Counted from the first letter of the stretch, positions 51,160 to 64,000 are shown. The stretch: 64,000 nucleotides of DNA from Pelargonium nanum (GCA_036897485.1 JAYMTF010000031.1:1-64000), one strand, 5' to 3'. The notes: a model not told the origin generated them from the sequence alone. Translations and numbers: made by a program.

Positions 51160-51232
51160 ACAACTGGGGATTCGAACCTACATATATTGCTTTTTCTGAC
51201 TTTCTTAGATCGACTTAATTAGGACTCTAACT
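51160..51232 (-). pseudogene. tRNA-like remnant, identity unknown
   Basis: The minus strand has GGGAGTTAGAGTCC near the 5' end and ATATGTAGGTTCGAATCCCC near the 3' end. Between them is about 40 bases without a clear anticodon stem. The T loop TTCGAAT is canonical but the stem (GTAGG facing CCCCA) is not closed. Confidence 0.35.
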
Positions 51233-54200
51233 CCCAAAATTTAGTATCTTAATCAGTAGAAAAAAGAACTCAGTTATAAAGGGAACGCTCAAATATAAAA
51301 TAAAGTAGTTGTTGATCCAAAATTCAAATCCTATCATAATTTTTAATAAGGGTCTATGGCCAGGTACTAAGAATATCTAGGGAAAGACGCTTTTTTAAGG
51401 AAAGGTGTTAGATTATCCCTAAGGTAACCCTTTAGGACATATAATTAGACACCCCGGAGATCCATGCTATTAGCTCCTCTTATAACAAGTTTGCAATATG
51501 CTCATAGTTGAGATTTATAGAATCAATTCAAAGTGTTTACATGTCTTTTGCGCTTTGCTCAGTCTTTATAGGTATTTACAAAACTTTAATAACCAGCTAT
51601 TTTTAGTAATTTTCTTGCTAAGGGAGTGCCCTTAATCCTTCGAATCCAGGGTTTATAGACTTCTTTTTTCTAAGAGCCAAAGATTTAAAATACGGAAGAC
51701 TCAGGTCTCCTGATGAGTTATAGTAGCATCTCCTATATTTACATTAACCGGACTACGCACTCCTTTTAGTAAATAAGAAAGCTTTTAAGGTATGTACTTA
51801 CACACGTTTTTGTCTAGCAATTTCCTTAGACTTCTGAAGATAAACAATCACTATAAAAAAGGGCTCAACAAAATTAAAGAGTTAAACTGAGAAAAAAGAA
51901 AAGGGGAACCTAAAAATATTTTTATCAATTACGAAGCTATGTTCAGGGGTGCTGCGTCAAATTTTTTATATAATAAAAATGACACTAAATTCAAAAAGTG
52001 GGTGTAGTAAATCCCATCATTCTGGTAAACCTATTGTATAAAAGCCGGGCTAAGCGGCAAAAATCGGATTATCCTAAAAATTATTAAGACTACATAACTC
52101 TTAATTAGGGGATTAAATCAGAATATGTTACACTATATTCCTAAAAATAGGAGGAAACACTATAGGGATTTTCTTACATAGCACTCTAAACTAGGGTACA
52201 AACCCCTTGTGAAAAGTCTCCTATTAATTTTAAAAGTTGGGTTTTTTGTTAATTTTTATTTCTATCTAACTAAGTAAGTTATTGTATTTACTTCCTTTTT
52301 TTGAAAACAAGATATCGGTGCGTTTTCCATAAGTAAGAAGAAAGGAAAGTAAGGGAATCCTCCTCTATGCTAAGTTGAATACTCTTTGTTTCCCAGCCCG
52401 CAAAGCCTTTAATCTGGATAAAAGCGAAGTTCAACTTCAGAAGTATTAAGATATTATAGTATAACTAAGTGCCCTTTACCCTCCTATTTATTTTCCTTTA
52501 AGAAAGCCCATGGTGAAAATAGTGAAGGCCAAAACTCAGAAACTTTTATACTTCCTGCCCCGCCTTAGGACCAGCCATTAAAACCGGCTGACACTTACTT
52601 AAAGGAGTAACTTGAAAGAGGGTTATATTAGTTATATTATTAGTAATGCCTGCGCCGACGGAAAAAATAAAAAAATACTAGCATAGCTTGAGAATAAGCA
52701 GAGTTCTGTAAGAAAGAATTTAATTATAATGATTATTCTTTTTATAGACAAAATCTCGTTCAGTCTTAATTCCTAAGGTCCTTATAAGCTTTGACTGACT
52801 GCGTTCCTTTTGATTGCTTAAGCTGTAAATCTTTTCTAAAATACCTCATACTTGTAATACCGGAGGTTATAGTCTGGTGGAGAAGAAAAACAAAAGCGTT
52901 CAAAGCAAGTTCAAATTAAATAATAAAGGATTCTCATAACATTTACTTTTGAAATTACCAGGGCTTCACCTAAAGCAAGTCTCAAACTAGGTATAGTTTT
53001 TTTCATGGCATATCAATAAAAGACGTACCCCGGCATTCCTATCATATAAACAAGGGGCAAAGTTGAGGCCCCCAATTAAACTCTTCTCCAAGAAAAAGAA
53101 GTAAGAATAATATATATATAGGCTTCTATCATTCAAGATAAGTGTTCTGTAGCTTAGGAGGTGTGAAAGACCTTATTTCTAGCATGTACCCTCTTTTTCT
53201 GGTTTCAGGAATTCCGGGGTATACCTTAAGTACTCGGTTTACTCAATATCTATAATAGGTTTAGAAGGTACTCTCCTTATAATTGACTTTATCCTTTTTA
53301 GAGCAGACTCCTAACATACCGAGTCTAGACAAAATCGATAGCTTCAAGGAGCCCTTGGGGTATTTTTAGTTTTCCTAGAGTTAAGTTTGCGGCTTCTCAT
53401 AGTTGCTCGGGAGAAACGTAACAGGAAATGTTTATTAAAATTAGAGACTTTTTATAACGTTAGTAAGCTTACCTACTTGGATTTAATCCTTTCCAGGGCA
53501 ACTTATATCATATGAATTTTCAAAGAAGAAAGAATAAGGACAGCCCGATAAAAGAAGCTTTTTGTATTACATTAATTTCTCTTTATCATGACTAGCTAGA
53601 GGTGTTGCCTTATATAACCCAAGGTTGAGTTTTACTCTTTTCCAGAATTAAAGAAGTAGAGATTAGATTTCTATTTTAGCGTATTATATCGAGCAGCTCT
53701 AGAAATATACCACAGGGAGTGATAAGTCGCTTCTGGAAGTAGCAGGGCTTTTAACTAAACTGTGTGAAATCCGTAAATATTAATTTAAGGAGATCCTGTT
53801 AGTAAGTTTGTACTTATAACTTTTAGTGCCTTGTTTGTTTCCTTGGTTTATTATAAGAAAGGGTAAAACCCCCGGTTACTCTATTGAGAAATGCTCTAGG
53901 ATCCTGGGGCCCCCTTAATACTGTTAACTATATTTAGTTATTATAAATTTAAAAAGCGTTCCTTTGAAAAGAGTCGTTTTTCGCAAGGATTCCCCATTTT
54001 CGTTATTCTATAAATTTCTTATATAAAGTTTGTGGAGGTATACTACGATTTACTTTATAGAAAGGTGAGACTTTCTTGTTAATAAAGCTCTTAATTTTTC
54101 TAAAGGGTGCGCGTTTTAGAGTACTTGAAAAAGTTGCTCTAATTGAAAGCTAATCCCATGGAACTATATCTATACTCAAGAAGGAGCCCACTTTAATTTG

Positions 54201-57200
54201 CTAAATATCGAGTAGCAAACTAGATTTTATCAATTCGAGCACTCCGTATCTTTGTATCCCAATCTCTTAATTAAAAGGTTCCTGCTAGTTATAGGGATGC
54301 TGTAACTTTATAATATAATTTTATAAAGGTATTTTGGGGTTTTAGAATTGCTTTCTCTTTTTAGATTAGGAATTCGTGGGTTGGTTTTTTGTTACAATAG
54401 TAAAGTAATATTCACAATATTATTAGACTAAATCTCTTTGGGTTTACAAGGAGACCTTCAGAATTTGTTTCCTTGTCCCTCTTCCGAGAAGAATACGAAT
54501 TTATCAGTAGAAGTATAGGATACGTTATTTCATAAAAGTTATCAAGAATTCGCAAAAATTCTCCTTAGTTAGAAGAGGGAGTTCCATACTCCGGGGCCAT
54601 ATAGAAAGAATTTTATAAGTCATATAAAACCCCAATTCAGTAACTTGCACATTCCATTACTAACTACCAGAATCCTATATATTAAATATAGAGATGCCTT
54701 AAGGAAAGATGGGATCCCCGCACCATGCTATTTTGTTATGTATTATTCTAGTAAGCTCTTGCTGAATTCATGAATAATTAGCTAATGCGAGGTTTTTTCT
54801 CTCATTTCTCTTAGCAGTATTGGAATAATACTTATTCTGGTTTACTTCCAGAACCTTTTACAAATAATTGCAGTCTAATCAAAGACGCCTACTAGGGATT
54901 TTTAAATAAAGAAGTAGGACCTTAAAAGACCTCACATTTTAAGTTAATAAAACCCTTTTGAGGGGCCTTTTTGAAAGAAAAAACGTTCCTACCTACGAGT
55001 TTGACTGGATAGTACTGTAGGGTTACTTATTTACCCGGTTTATAGATATATCCCGTAAGAGCCCCTTATTAAGTAGAGTCTTTGTAAAAAGTAAGAAAAT
55101 TTTATTTAATAGATAGTTTGGCACTTGACTGGGATATTCTTTAAAATATAGGTTTGTTGTTACTTATTAAATGAGGAACTTACTTTACCTTAATAAATAA
55201 CGGGAGTAAAAGAGGAGTCCTAAGCCTAGTTTCTGTACTAACTTTCATAAAGTATTGGAATTGTATGAGTGAGGCCCTTTCTCTAGTTTAGATTAAATAC
55301 ATTTGCGAAAGACTATAAGTCCAAATCCAATAATGGGGAGACTGATTAGATGTCTTCGTTTCAGAATTAGTATGCTTTTCTCTTAAATTCGAGCCAAATC
55401 TAGGATCCAGAAAAACTTTATTAGGGAAGCTGTTATATACTCCGTAAACCAGGACCAAATGTTATTTAGAAAACTGAAAAGCATAAACTATATCTGATAA
55501 AAATTGGATTATCTCGTGAGAAGTTTGAGAGTCATTATAAAATAAAAAAACCTTTACTAAGGGTAGGTGGGAAGAGGTCTTTGTCAGCTTAATATACTTT
55601 AAGAATATAAAACATATACTAAAAGCGAGAAAAGTTGTAGTTCTAAAAGAGGGCTCATATAAGGGTAAGAGAAAGAGACTGCATCCTTTAAAAGGTCTTT
55701 AAGAGAGTTTCTACTAGGAAAACTTTAGTAAATGTACTCTATCTAGCCTAGAAAATATTAAGATTTAATTTATAGGTTCCATTTCTAGCTGAAGTTAAGG
55801 AAGTAAGCCATTTCCTTCCTAATATAAAATAGGACTCCATAACATAGAAAGGGGTTTTCAAAATAAAATAATACCTATAAAAGTTCTAATTTCAGGATAT
55901 AAAATACTTCTTTTTAGTTAGGCTGGGATTTCTTAAAAGAAAAATTGAGGATATCTAATTAATACAAACATGTTTTACTCTATTTTATTAATAAATAGGG
56001 AATGCGCAAATAAAGGGGTTCGATAGTACTAGAAAAAGAGAGGATTTAGTTTTGATTTATATTAAATAATCAAATTTGCTAAATCGAGGAGTTGATATAG
56101 GGTAAATTTCTCAGTATTTTCTAAAGAATTGATATTAGTTTCATAAGAAGGATTTTGGCGATTCTATACCCCATTATCTGTTTTTAATAAGGTATAGAAT
56201 TCAAGTTAATCCCGCACGGGTACCTCGTATTTAAAGAAGAAAAGGTTTAATTTAACTTAGCTTATATTATAGGTGTTCTTATAGCTCTGCTTCTCTGGTT
56301 TATGAAATAGGGTCTTAAGCTTAAGCAGGTTAATTTATTAATTAAGAATTGTAACTTAAGCTTTGTTCCTCGACTTGAGTAACAGGGTATTCATTTTACT
56401 AATAAGAATTCTTGTATTTAGTATATACCAAAAAAGCTTACCTCAAATTTGTTAACTAATTAGTTTTAAATACTCGGGGAGTGCTCTACAAATCTTACAA
56501 AAAAGGAAGACCTCTTAAACAACAAGGGTAATACAGAGAATAAAATCTAAGTCTTTATATACTAGCAGATAGACTCCATATAGTATATGCTTCTTAAAAG
56601 CCAGGTATTAAGAAAAGGGGTCTAATTAAGGAATGTCTTCTTTGTCTTGTGTTTGGTAAAGCTACTCTTTGTGAATTGTAAAGACTGAACCGGTATCCTA
56701 CCTAATTTTAGTGTATGTAATAAAAAGCTTTCACGAGAGGTAAGTCCTTATATAATAATGAGCGAGACATGTCAAAGGTTAGAGATTTCTTATATTTCTT
56801 TTTTGTCCTTTTGACTTGCTCCCAAAAAGAGCTCTCTTACCAAATAAACCTTGTACAAATTGAGTACTTTTAAGGCCACAAAAGCTAAACTACTCCCTTG
56901 AAAAATCAGGAATAATTAAAAAGACTATCATACATTTAAGTAAATACTTTCCAAAAGGCTGAGAAATATGGAATAATATTAAATATAAAAGGACTGAAGT
57001 TATTATCTAGAATAGCTTAAAACAGGCATTAGGGGTATGAATAAGGTGTTTGTTTCTACGTTTTACCCCTTTTGCGTCAAAATTTCCTATATAAATTTTA
57101 GTAGTTATTCCTAAGAACTAAAGAACTAATACGGCTATTTGTAAATAAGACTTCCTTAAGGTTTGTTGATTACTTATACTCCTAAGATAGAAAAAGTCTC

Positions 57201-57403
57201 AAAAAAGAGAGAAGACCGGTCAGGCTAAGCCTTCCCTTCCTACTAAAATTATTACTTTAGGAACTACTCTTACCTCTATACCAATACTATAATAACTAAA
57301 AAAAGAACTCTAGAGTATTACTATAGATACTATTATAGATACAATAACTCCTATCAGTACAGGGAATACTAATACAGAGAACCCTAAGACAGCTAGAATA
57401 AGT

Positions 57404-57419
57404 ACAGGATGCAATAAGA
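57404..57419 (+). repeat. Dispersed word ACAGGnTGCAATAAGA, copy 3
   Basis: ACAGGATGCAATAAGA. The preceding 170 bases (57240-57403) share the texture of the 47.3-49.6 kb segment, with repeated AATAC, AACTCCTAT and ACAG words, which suggests a common source. Confidence 0.7.
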
Positions 57420-60400
57420 GTTAAAAACCTTCTGTAGCTAAATCAAATAATTATGTACTTCTTTTTATATTCGATTATGCGTATATAGAAAGACTTGATA
57501 GAATTAGCATGCTGATATCGTTATGGCATAAAAGAATTATGTTTACTATTGTAGCTAAAAAGTCATTACTTCGCCTTAAGAGACCCCCTGAATACAAGTG
57601 CCCCGTGTAAAAGAATCCTTTTTAACCTGGGTCTTAATTTAGATTCTATCTGAGTTTAGGCAGTTTTTAAGAGTCAGCAGAAACTCGTTTTATAAGCCCT
57701 CTTTTATTCTAAATTTATAAATTCACTTTGAGAGTAGAGTTTTTTAATTATAAGGATCCCGAGTTTGAAATACGGATAAGCAGTAAGCAGTAAATAGTTA
57801 AGTAACCCATAGAGAACTCCACTTGTCTTGGTTGTGTTGAATTTTGCAGCTAGTAATTCTTGAGTGAAAGTTAGGATCAGCCATACCTTTTGGACTACTT
57901 TATTTGTTCTTACGTTGATGAATAAGTTAAGGTCTTTCTTTTAAGTATAATTAAATTTTTTATTCACAGCTCAACATTAGCTGGAGTTTTACGAAGATCC
58001 ACAGAACTAATGAGATAAAGACGGTCTAAAGGGTTGGACCCCTAGTACATTACAAGCCCGCAAATAATCAATTAAAAGAAGATTAGTAGAAAAAAGTCTG
58101 TCTATTAAAGAAAGAATGATAACGAGGTTTAAACGGGGTTGTACTTCTTAAAAAATATAATAATGTTTTACAGAAAAGTCATAAATAGTCACTCTTCTTG
58201 GTTCGAATTCTAATAAAGTAGAGCAAAAGTAATTTAAGGTATTTAGGAGTTATCCCAAGTGAAGCTAATTGATTCGAGGCGAGCTACTGAGGTAGTAGAC
58301 AGGTTTAATATACCTTAAGATATTCTGTTATAAAACGAAGTACTTCTGAATTTTAGAGTATAAAAAAATACAAATTTAATTTATAGGATGTTTTAATAAA
58401 GAACTTTTGGATAATAAAATACCTAAAAGGGTGGGTTTATAACTATTATATAGTTAAGACAAAGAATATGGATTCTTGAAGGCTTAAGTCCAGTATTGGC
58501 TCTAATTCGAATAAAAGGAGAGGTACCCTTTATAGTCTAGTAAACTGGTATGAAAAGAATAAGATACTCCGTAATACTTGATTCTATTTACAAATCCAAG
58601 TACAACTAGAGGAAAAGAGATTCCATTCTAAGCAAGATTTTTTCGTCTAAATTATTTTTTTAGTTCTTTAATTCCAGCAGGATTCCTGAGTTTCATGTTC
58701 CAGAATAGGAACAGTTGTGGCCCCGATATGTGAAGCTGACACAAACCACGCTCTTCATAAAAAATGCTTATCTTACACCTGGATCTCACATTAACGGAAA
58801 TTTTATAATACACCCCTCTTGGAAGAAAAAAAATATCTGCTGCTTACAGGCTTACTTATTAGGTATCTTAGTATGACTCATACTTAGCTTTTGATTTTAT
58901 CCCTGCTTTCAACAATTATGTACTAAAGCTAATTTTGCATTCATTTGTTGCGATCCAAGGGTGCTCTAGTCAGGTAAAATAAAGGAGTGTTTCAGCTTAA
59001 TTAAATTAGTTAATTTAAAAAACAAGGAGAATAACCTTTTCTATAGCACGTATTAACGCATTCTTATATTCTTATACTAATATTTTTCATTTACTCCAGT
59101 ATATAAATAAAGATTATCCTACCAAGTAGTTTCGATAAACAATAGCTTCTTTTTTATTCAAATTACTTAGTGTACCGGGATTAAAACCTGTAACATCTGT
59201 CAAAGTCTTACGCGCTTTACTCTGCAAAATAGAGTCCTCAATAAGACTTTCGAGTACGCATAAAAGGACCCCGGGAAATTTCTGATATAAGAAATATATC
59301 CAAAAAGCGTAAACCAAAGCACTTCCTTGTAATCCGGAATTCTTGTCTTGAGTATACCCTGTATAATTTAATCCCTTAATGTAGAAACTATGTTCTGGCA
59401 AGCCGCAGATTATAGTAACACAGATACCACAACCGGGCCCTTCTCTTATAGGGGGGCCGCCATAGGTTCAAAGCGAACTCAATAAGAAACCCCCTTTTTA
59501 CTGCACTTTGAATAGTGCAATTACTTCCCCATGGTGCATTATGCTTATATTTAACACATGCTAGTTGTAACATTTAGGATAAAAAGTGTATAAAAGAAAA
59601 TCACTTAAATAGAAAAAAATAGACATAAGCGTTTGTTCTCAATCGAATCCTTTCGCCCCAAAAAAATGAAAGGCGACTCGAGGATCATAAAAAGGGGTAC
59701 TATTTAATATTACTTTTTTCTGGTAACATGAAGCTTCTTTTCCTTTTCCGAAATGTCGAATTTTCAAATAGCGAGACACTAACAAATAAAAAAACCAAGT
59801 TTACTAAAGAGCTCTTCTTGTTAATTCCTAATGATCTTGTTTGCTAGTACCAATCTCTAGTATTTTATACTTGTTGACCTCACAATCAACAGCAAAAACA
59901 AAAGGAAACTTCTAAGGTAAAAACATCTAAAGTCTATGAGTCTGGATTAAACATGGCAGCGGTTAGAATAGCAAGATCTATATAATTTAGGTACCGAGCA
60001 GCAGTAGGAATTAAGAAGTCTCCTCTTCTCCTCTGTAGAAGTTTTCCTTTACATTTACCAAGGGCTCCCCCGTTATCATGCTAAAAAGTAATTTAATACC
60101 AATAAAGCATTATATAGCCGTCCATCAAGGGTACAATACTAGCGAAATTTCTCTCTTTTTTTGCTTGTGAAAAGTATAATCTTTATTGTAGCGACGACGA
60201 GCCCAGGGTAAAAAAGAGCTGTAAATAACATGTTAAAGCCTTGGTTGGGAAGAGTTAGCTTTAGGAGTAAGTCCTGATAACTAGGTAAGAATACTCGCGT
60301 TTAAAAAAAGAAATGGATGTAATATTGAATTTATCAAGTAGAGTTCTGAGAAGAGGCATACTAGTCCCTTTCGTATATCGCAAGGTGAGTTATAGTATAT

Positions 60401-62818
60401 ATTTGAATTAAACGAATTCTTAGGATTAGGTAAATCCCTAGCTCTTTAGGCCTTTAAATTACAAAAGTAGTAAGAAGCAGTTTTGATCATAGCATCTATA
60501 AATCAGTATCTAAAAGAAAAGATTACTGTCTTTCCAACTTATACATATGTTATGGGGCTTTAAATATACTTTATTTTTTTATGCAAAAAGGCGCAGGTTC
60601 CTAACCGAAAAAATACATTAGAGTTCCAGTTATAAAGTAACATAGTTATACAACAAAAGTAATAATGCTAGCTTCTTCAGTTCAGTCAGACGGGCTCTCA
60701 AGGGCGGGAGCTTATAGGTATAAAAACAAACTAAACTAGTCTAATAAAAATACATAGACATAGGAGAGTGTAGTTACAAGTTGAGAATCCCTCAATTGGG
60801 CTTAAAAAACAAAGCTTAGGGTATATGCTTGTAAGTATGTAACCTCCGATGAATAAAGCGGTGTGTACTTGAAGAATAACTCATCTGGAAAAATCTGTAT
60901 TTCATCCAACGCATTAAGTGTATATGTGATTACTAGGGGTATATGAAGTTAAAATCAGAATTAAATAAAGGGGGAATTCTTACTCTTGAGATAGAAGTGG
61001 TAAATTCGTTGTCGAATTCATTGTGGTATTATCCAGAATACTATTAAATCTTGTTTACTTATTTAGAAACTCTTTTCGGAAAGATGACAATAAGTTCAGT
61101 GGCTAAATCCACGATTTACCTAAGTTTTTTCTTTATCTCCGTTTGATACATCCAAGTCTTTATTTCAAATTTTGGTTTTTACACAAAAAAGTTGCAATGC
61201 TATCACTGGAATTCCTAAAACAAAGAATTTTATTTACAGAAAAGTAGGTTTACTTTGGCCTTTGACTGGATAAAATTCAATAAAGGACTTGAAAAAGGGA
61301 CAAGCCGTATAGGAACGCTTAGCTTACAATTATTTACACAACTAGATTGTGTTTTATTAGTTATTGTTATGGACCTTTTGTCTACTTCACATACGTGATA
61401 GGGTGTCCTCGCCTTAAGGCATCTTTTTATGACTGAAGTAAATCCTTAATGCTAAATGCTAGAGCCTAGTAAAACAAGAGATATTACTTGGAAATATTCA
61501 GATAAAGCTTATAATAGATATATTACAACAGAAGACCGGGATTCTTTATGAAAGCAAACACTATAATTTTTCTAAAAAAGACTCACATATGAGGTAGATG
61601 GGGCTTTTGTAAATGAATGTAGTTAAGTAACAGCATGGGTCCTAGCTTATTGGGCTGATATAGTTGAGTCGAGGGGCTTCTATAAAGCAGGTAATTTAAA
61701 TTTAATTTAAAGGAATGGAATACGGATCCAGGGTACTCACTAAATTTTTGCTTAGTCAACTACTAATTTGGATACCACCGTAATTTTATTTGAAAGTAGC
61801 TTACTTCATTCGAATTGTAGAAAAAGGCGATAACGACAGCTTTGGCCTCTTATATTATATACCTTTTTTTTCTTAGGATAAGTGATCCGCCATGAAGTAT
61901 TTAATCAAAGTGGGGTAAAAGATTAATCCGGAATTCCTTGTTTTTGCTCCAAGGCACAAGTTATACAGAGTATGACGCCCCTTAGAGCCGATGCAGTATT
62001 ATTTCCGTAGTAAAGTAGTCCAAATGAGCCTACCGAGTATTATAATGTGCCCTTGGGAAACTAACAAATACTCTAAAGTGAGAGTATTGGGGTAATCCTT
62101 AGTAGTTTAAGCACCTGAGAGCTCATTTCCTAAGAAAGCAGGATATTCCTGAATCGTTTATATACAAAGCAAAGGGAGAATAATAGGTGTATTTTAATGA
62201 CGTAGGGTCTCTCCCTTTGATTTGAAACGTAAGATTGGTATATAAACCAGTTTGTAATTAGTGCGTCACGTTACTTTTATAGTCAAATCCATTTTCTACT
62301 TCATATATGAATTTCGGAGTCTTCTTATAAAGTATTAAAATACCTAAGCATAACTTTTATATAAAACGTATCATACAAAAGAAATAATATAAAAGGCAAT
62401 AGAATATAAAGAATAAATGTATACCATGAGTGCACTAATTAGGAAGGACCGCCCCTAACTACTACTAACTACTAATGTGGGGCTCTTTTTTTCAAGGACA
62501 CGGGGTTCCCCTTCGAGTTGTTTAAGTGAAATAGGGTCCTTTTACAAGAGTTGCTTGGCCTAAACATGTCTTTGGAAAAGCTTCGTTTAGATACCTTTAT
62601 AGGTAACATATTTATAGAGCTGAACAAATTCTTCTAATCTAAGATCAATAGCTAACGAAGACTTATATAATGGGGCTCCTATACACATTCTTGTTCACTA
62701 ATATTGAAAAGGACCTTATGAGCGGTCTTATCTTGTTAATCACCCAGTTTTCTGTAATCCGACGCTAGGCTATATTTCTGAAGCTATACGATTCAAACCT
62801 ACGATATTTTATTAACTC

Positions 62819-62889
62819 GTGTTATAGCCGGTAGAGCACTGGGTTCTACTATGAGCATGCAAGGGTTCGAACCCTTTTATAATAGCACA
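62819..62889 (+). pseudogene. tRNA-like element with intact acceptor stem, trnQ-like 3' half
   Basis: GTGTTAT (62819-62825) pairs along all seven positions with ATAGCAC (62882-62888), counting one G-T pair, and is followed by A. Inside lie GCCGGTAGAGC, a shortened D arm, and GCATGCAAGGGTTCGAACCC, a T arm with stem AAGGG and its partner. The anticodon region (62838-62857) does not form a five-pair stem, and four extra bases separate the T stem from the acceptor stem. The T arm and the preceding GCATGC resemble mitochondrial trnQ-UUG. Either it is a pseudogene whose acceptor pairing survives, or it is a tRNA-shaped processing signal. No promoter or neighbouring gene is visible. Confidence 0.5.
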
Positions 62890-64000
62890 ACAGTAAGGAG
62901 TATAAGGCCCCGGATAAATCCCCGACAGTTTTGACTTAGTAGCAGATCACTCTATTTCTCAGAAGCAAGATAAGTTTATAAAAACGGGGCAGAAGAGAGA
63001 TGTAACATGAGATAATGATACGTTTTACTAAACCTTGTACCAAGAATCAAAGTTAATATAGAATTTGATCCAAAATGGAAGGTACGTAATCAAGTACTGC
63101 AGTCTGCACTTAAAAGAGAGTCAGAGTCTGTTATGCTACCAAATCTTACTTAATTTTGCTTTTTAGGAACACTTGGTATCCCAAACAAAGAGCTTAGTCT
63201 AGAGTTAAAAACCCTAAAAACTCACTTTAATGCTTATCATTACATACGTACATGAATCCACAAGTTATAATAAAGGAAGCTAAATATCGCGTTCATTTAA
63301 AAATTACTTTATTCTTAAAAGAAAAGTAAGAAAAGAACAAAATACTAAAACGTAAACATGTAGGGCTAATTCGAGGTTCCTATCTTGTATCACAAAACTG
63401 ATTGAATTATTTCTCTACTACATTGTTGGATCAAAAAAACATCCCACCGGTAAAAGAATCCTTTTTCTTTGTTATGTTATATAACGAAGTGTCATGATTC
63501 CTTTCGTAATCATTATAATTGGAAACCAAAAAGGATATATTTCCTCCTTCTTTTAAGAATCCAAAGTACAATACTTTGACTTACTTTTAGCTCTGCTTGT
63601 TCATTTATAGATTCTTCACCAAGCAACTAAGTCTAAAACATTACTCTGAGTAGCCGATATATTTCCAGTATACAAGACTTATGTTTAAACCCATTGTGAG
63701 CAGTTTAACTAGAAAGAGATTCGCGTAAAGGTTTTCCCTATTATATCTTATAATGGTTTACCTAAAGATTTAAGACTAAGCACATGCTTTTTTATATACT
63801 CCGTTCTACTTAAAGCGCCCAATGAGCTTCCCTGGTATTGGAGTTACTGCATAAGTACGAATCTAAAGGCTTATCTTATAACAAACCCTTAGTAGCTAGT
63901 TAGGAATTATAGTCTTTTTTAATAATTTTAATAAATGAGTTAAAAAGCAGTAATATATGCCTTAAATCCCTCAATATGTTTAATGAACAATAAACTTACT
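62890..64000. other. Gene-free AT-rich stretch at the window end
   Basis: I see no gene, tRNA or notable repeat. Confidence 0.6.

Larger units (their letters stand above)
49651..62818. other. Gene-free AT-rich stretch
   Basis: This holds the tRNA-like remnant at 51.2 kb, the TA run, and the 57.2-57.4 kb patch related to the 47.3-49.6 kb segment. Two neighbouring minus-strand open stretches (59114-59401 and 59388-59573) overlap by 14 bases and are unidentified. At 62781-62815, just before the trnQ-like element, the minus strand has a T-arm-like ATCGTAGGTTTGAATCG. Confidence 0.6.

Noticed and set aside
59114-59573. Two adjoining minus-strand frames of 95 and 61 codons
   Set aside because: There is no recognisable motif. 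The small overlap looks operon-like but is not meaningful in plant mitochondria without further evidence.
62457-62474. ACTACTAACTACTAA as a tandem array
   Set aside because: It is a short irregular run without a clean repeat unit.
62819-62889. An intact tRNA-Gln gene
   Set aside because: The acceptor stem pairs, but the anticodon arm does not form and extra bases interrupt the T-arm/acceptor junction.
1-64000. CRISPR array, bacterial operons or insertion sequences
   Set aside because: There are no regularly spaced repeats, no ribosome-binding-site and gene series, and no transposase-like frame; the nad2 intron and tRNA place the DNA in a plant mitochondrion.
1-64000. Plastid DNA inserts
   Set aside because: I recognised no plastid protein or rRNA sequence; some tRNA-like pieces have plastid-like D arms, but they are too degraded to assign.

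Overview
The window looks like mitochondrial DNA of a vascular plant, most likely a seed plant, from a very gene-poor and probably expanded genome. The case rests on two solid anchors. The first is the 3' part of the respiratory complex I gene nad2 (10362-11283, minus strand), preceded by the 3' half of a group II intron with a clear domain V. The second is a complete tRNA-Ser(GCU) gene of plant mitochondrial type (22806-22896, plus strand). The rest is AT-rich, stop-dense sequence with no recognisable protein gene. I did not compute base composition and cannot name the genus.

Layout. 1-10361: gene-free, with one perfect 26-bp palindrome, one nested hairpin and a few short unidentified open frames. 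10362-11460: nad2 exons 3, 4 and 5 fused into one uninterrupted frame, followed on the minus-strand 5' side by the trans-splicing intron half. 11460-22800: gene-free, with three degenerate tRNA-like pieces and a 146-codon unidentified frame that ends 286 bases before the tRNA. 22806-23020: tRNA-Ser(GCU), then a degenerate tRNA-like element that may derive from trnQ. 23020-47250: gene-free, with more tRNA-like remnants and small tandem duplications. 47250-49650: a patch of different texture, with three stop-free stretches on the minus strand, bounded in part by a pair of direct repeats. It shares a 16-base word with a patch near 57.4 kb. 49650-64000: gene-free apart from tRNA-like remnants, the best of them at 62819-62889.

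How the parts work. The nad2 fragment can only be expressed by trans-splicing to exons 1 and 2, which are not in this window. The two cis introns that normally divide exons 3/4 and 4/5 in vascular plants are absent, and the fused length is 922 nt, the sum of the usual exon lengths as I remember them. That points to precise removal through a spliced (and probably edited) RNA copy. The other recurring theme is a scatter of tRNA-like fragments, recognisable by T-arm words such as GGTTCGAATC, which is far more than chance would give. The window therefore seems to record fragmentation and reshuffling of tRNA sequence inside a large non-coding mitochondrial chromosome. I found no CRISPR array, rRNA, insertion sequence or convincing plastid insert.
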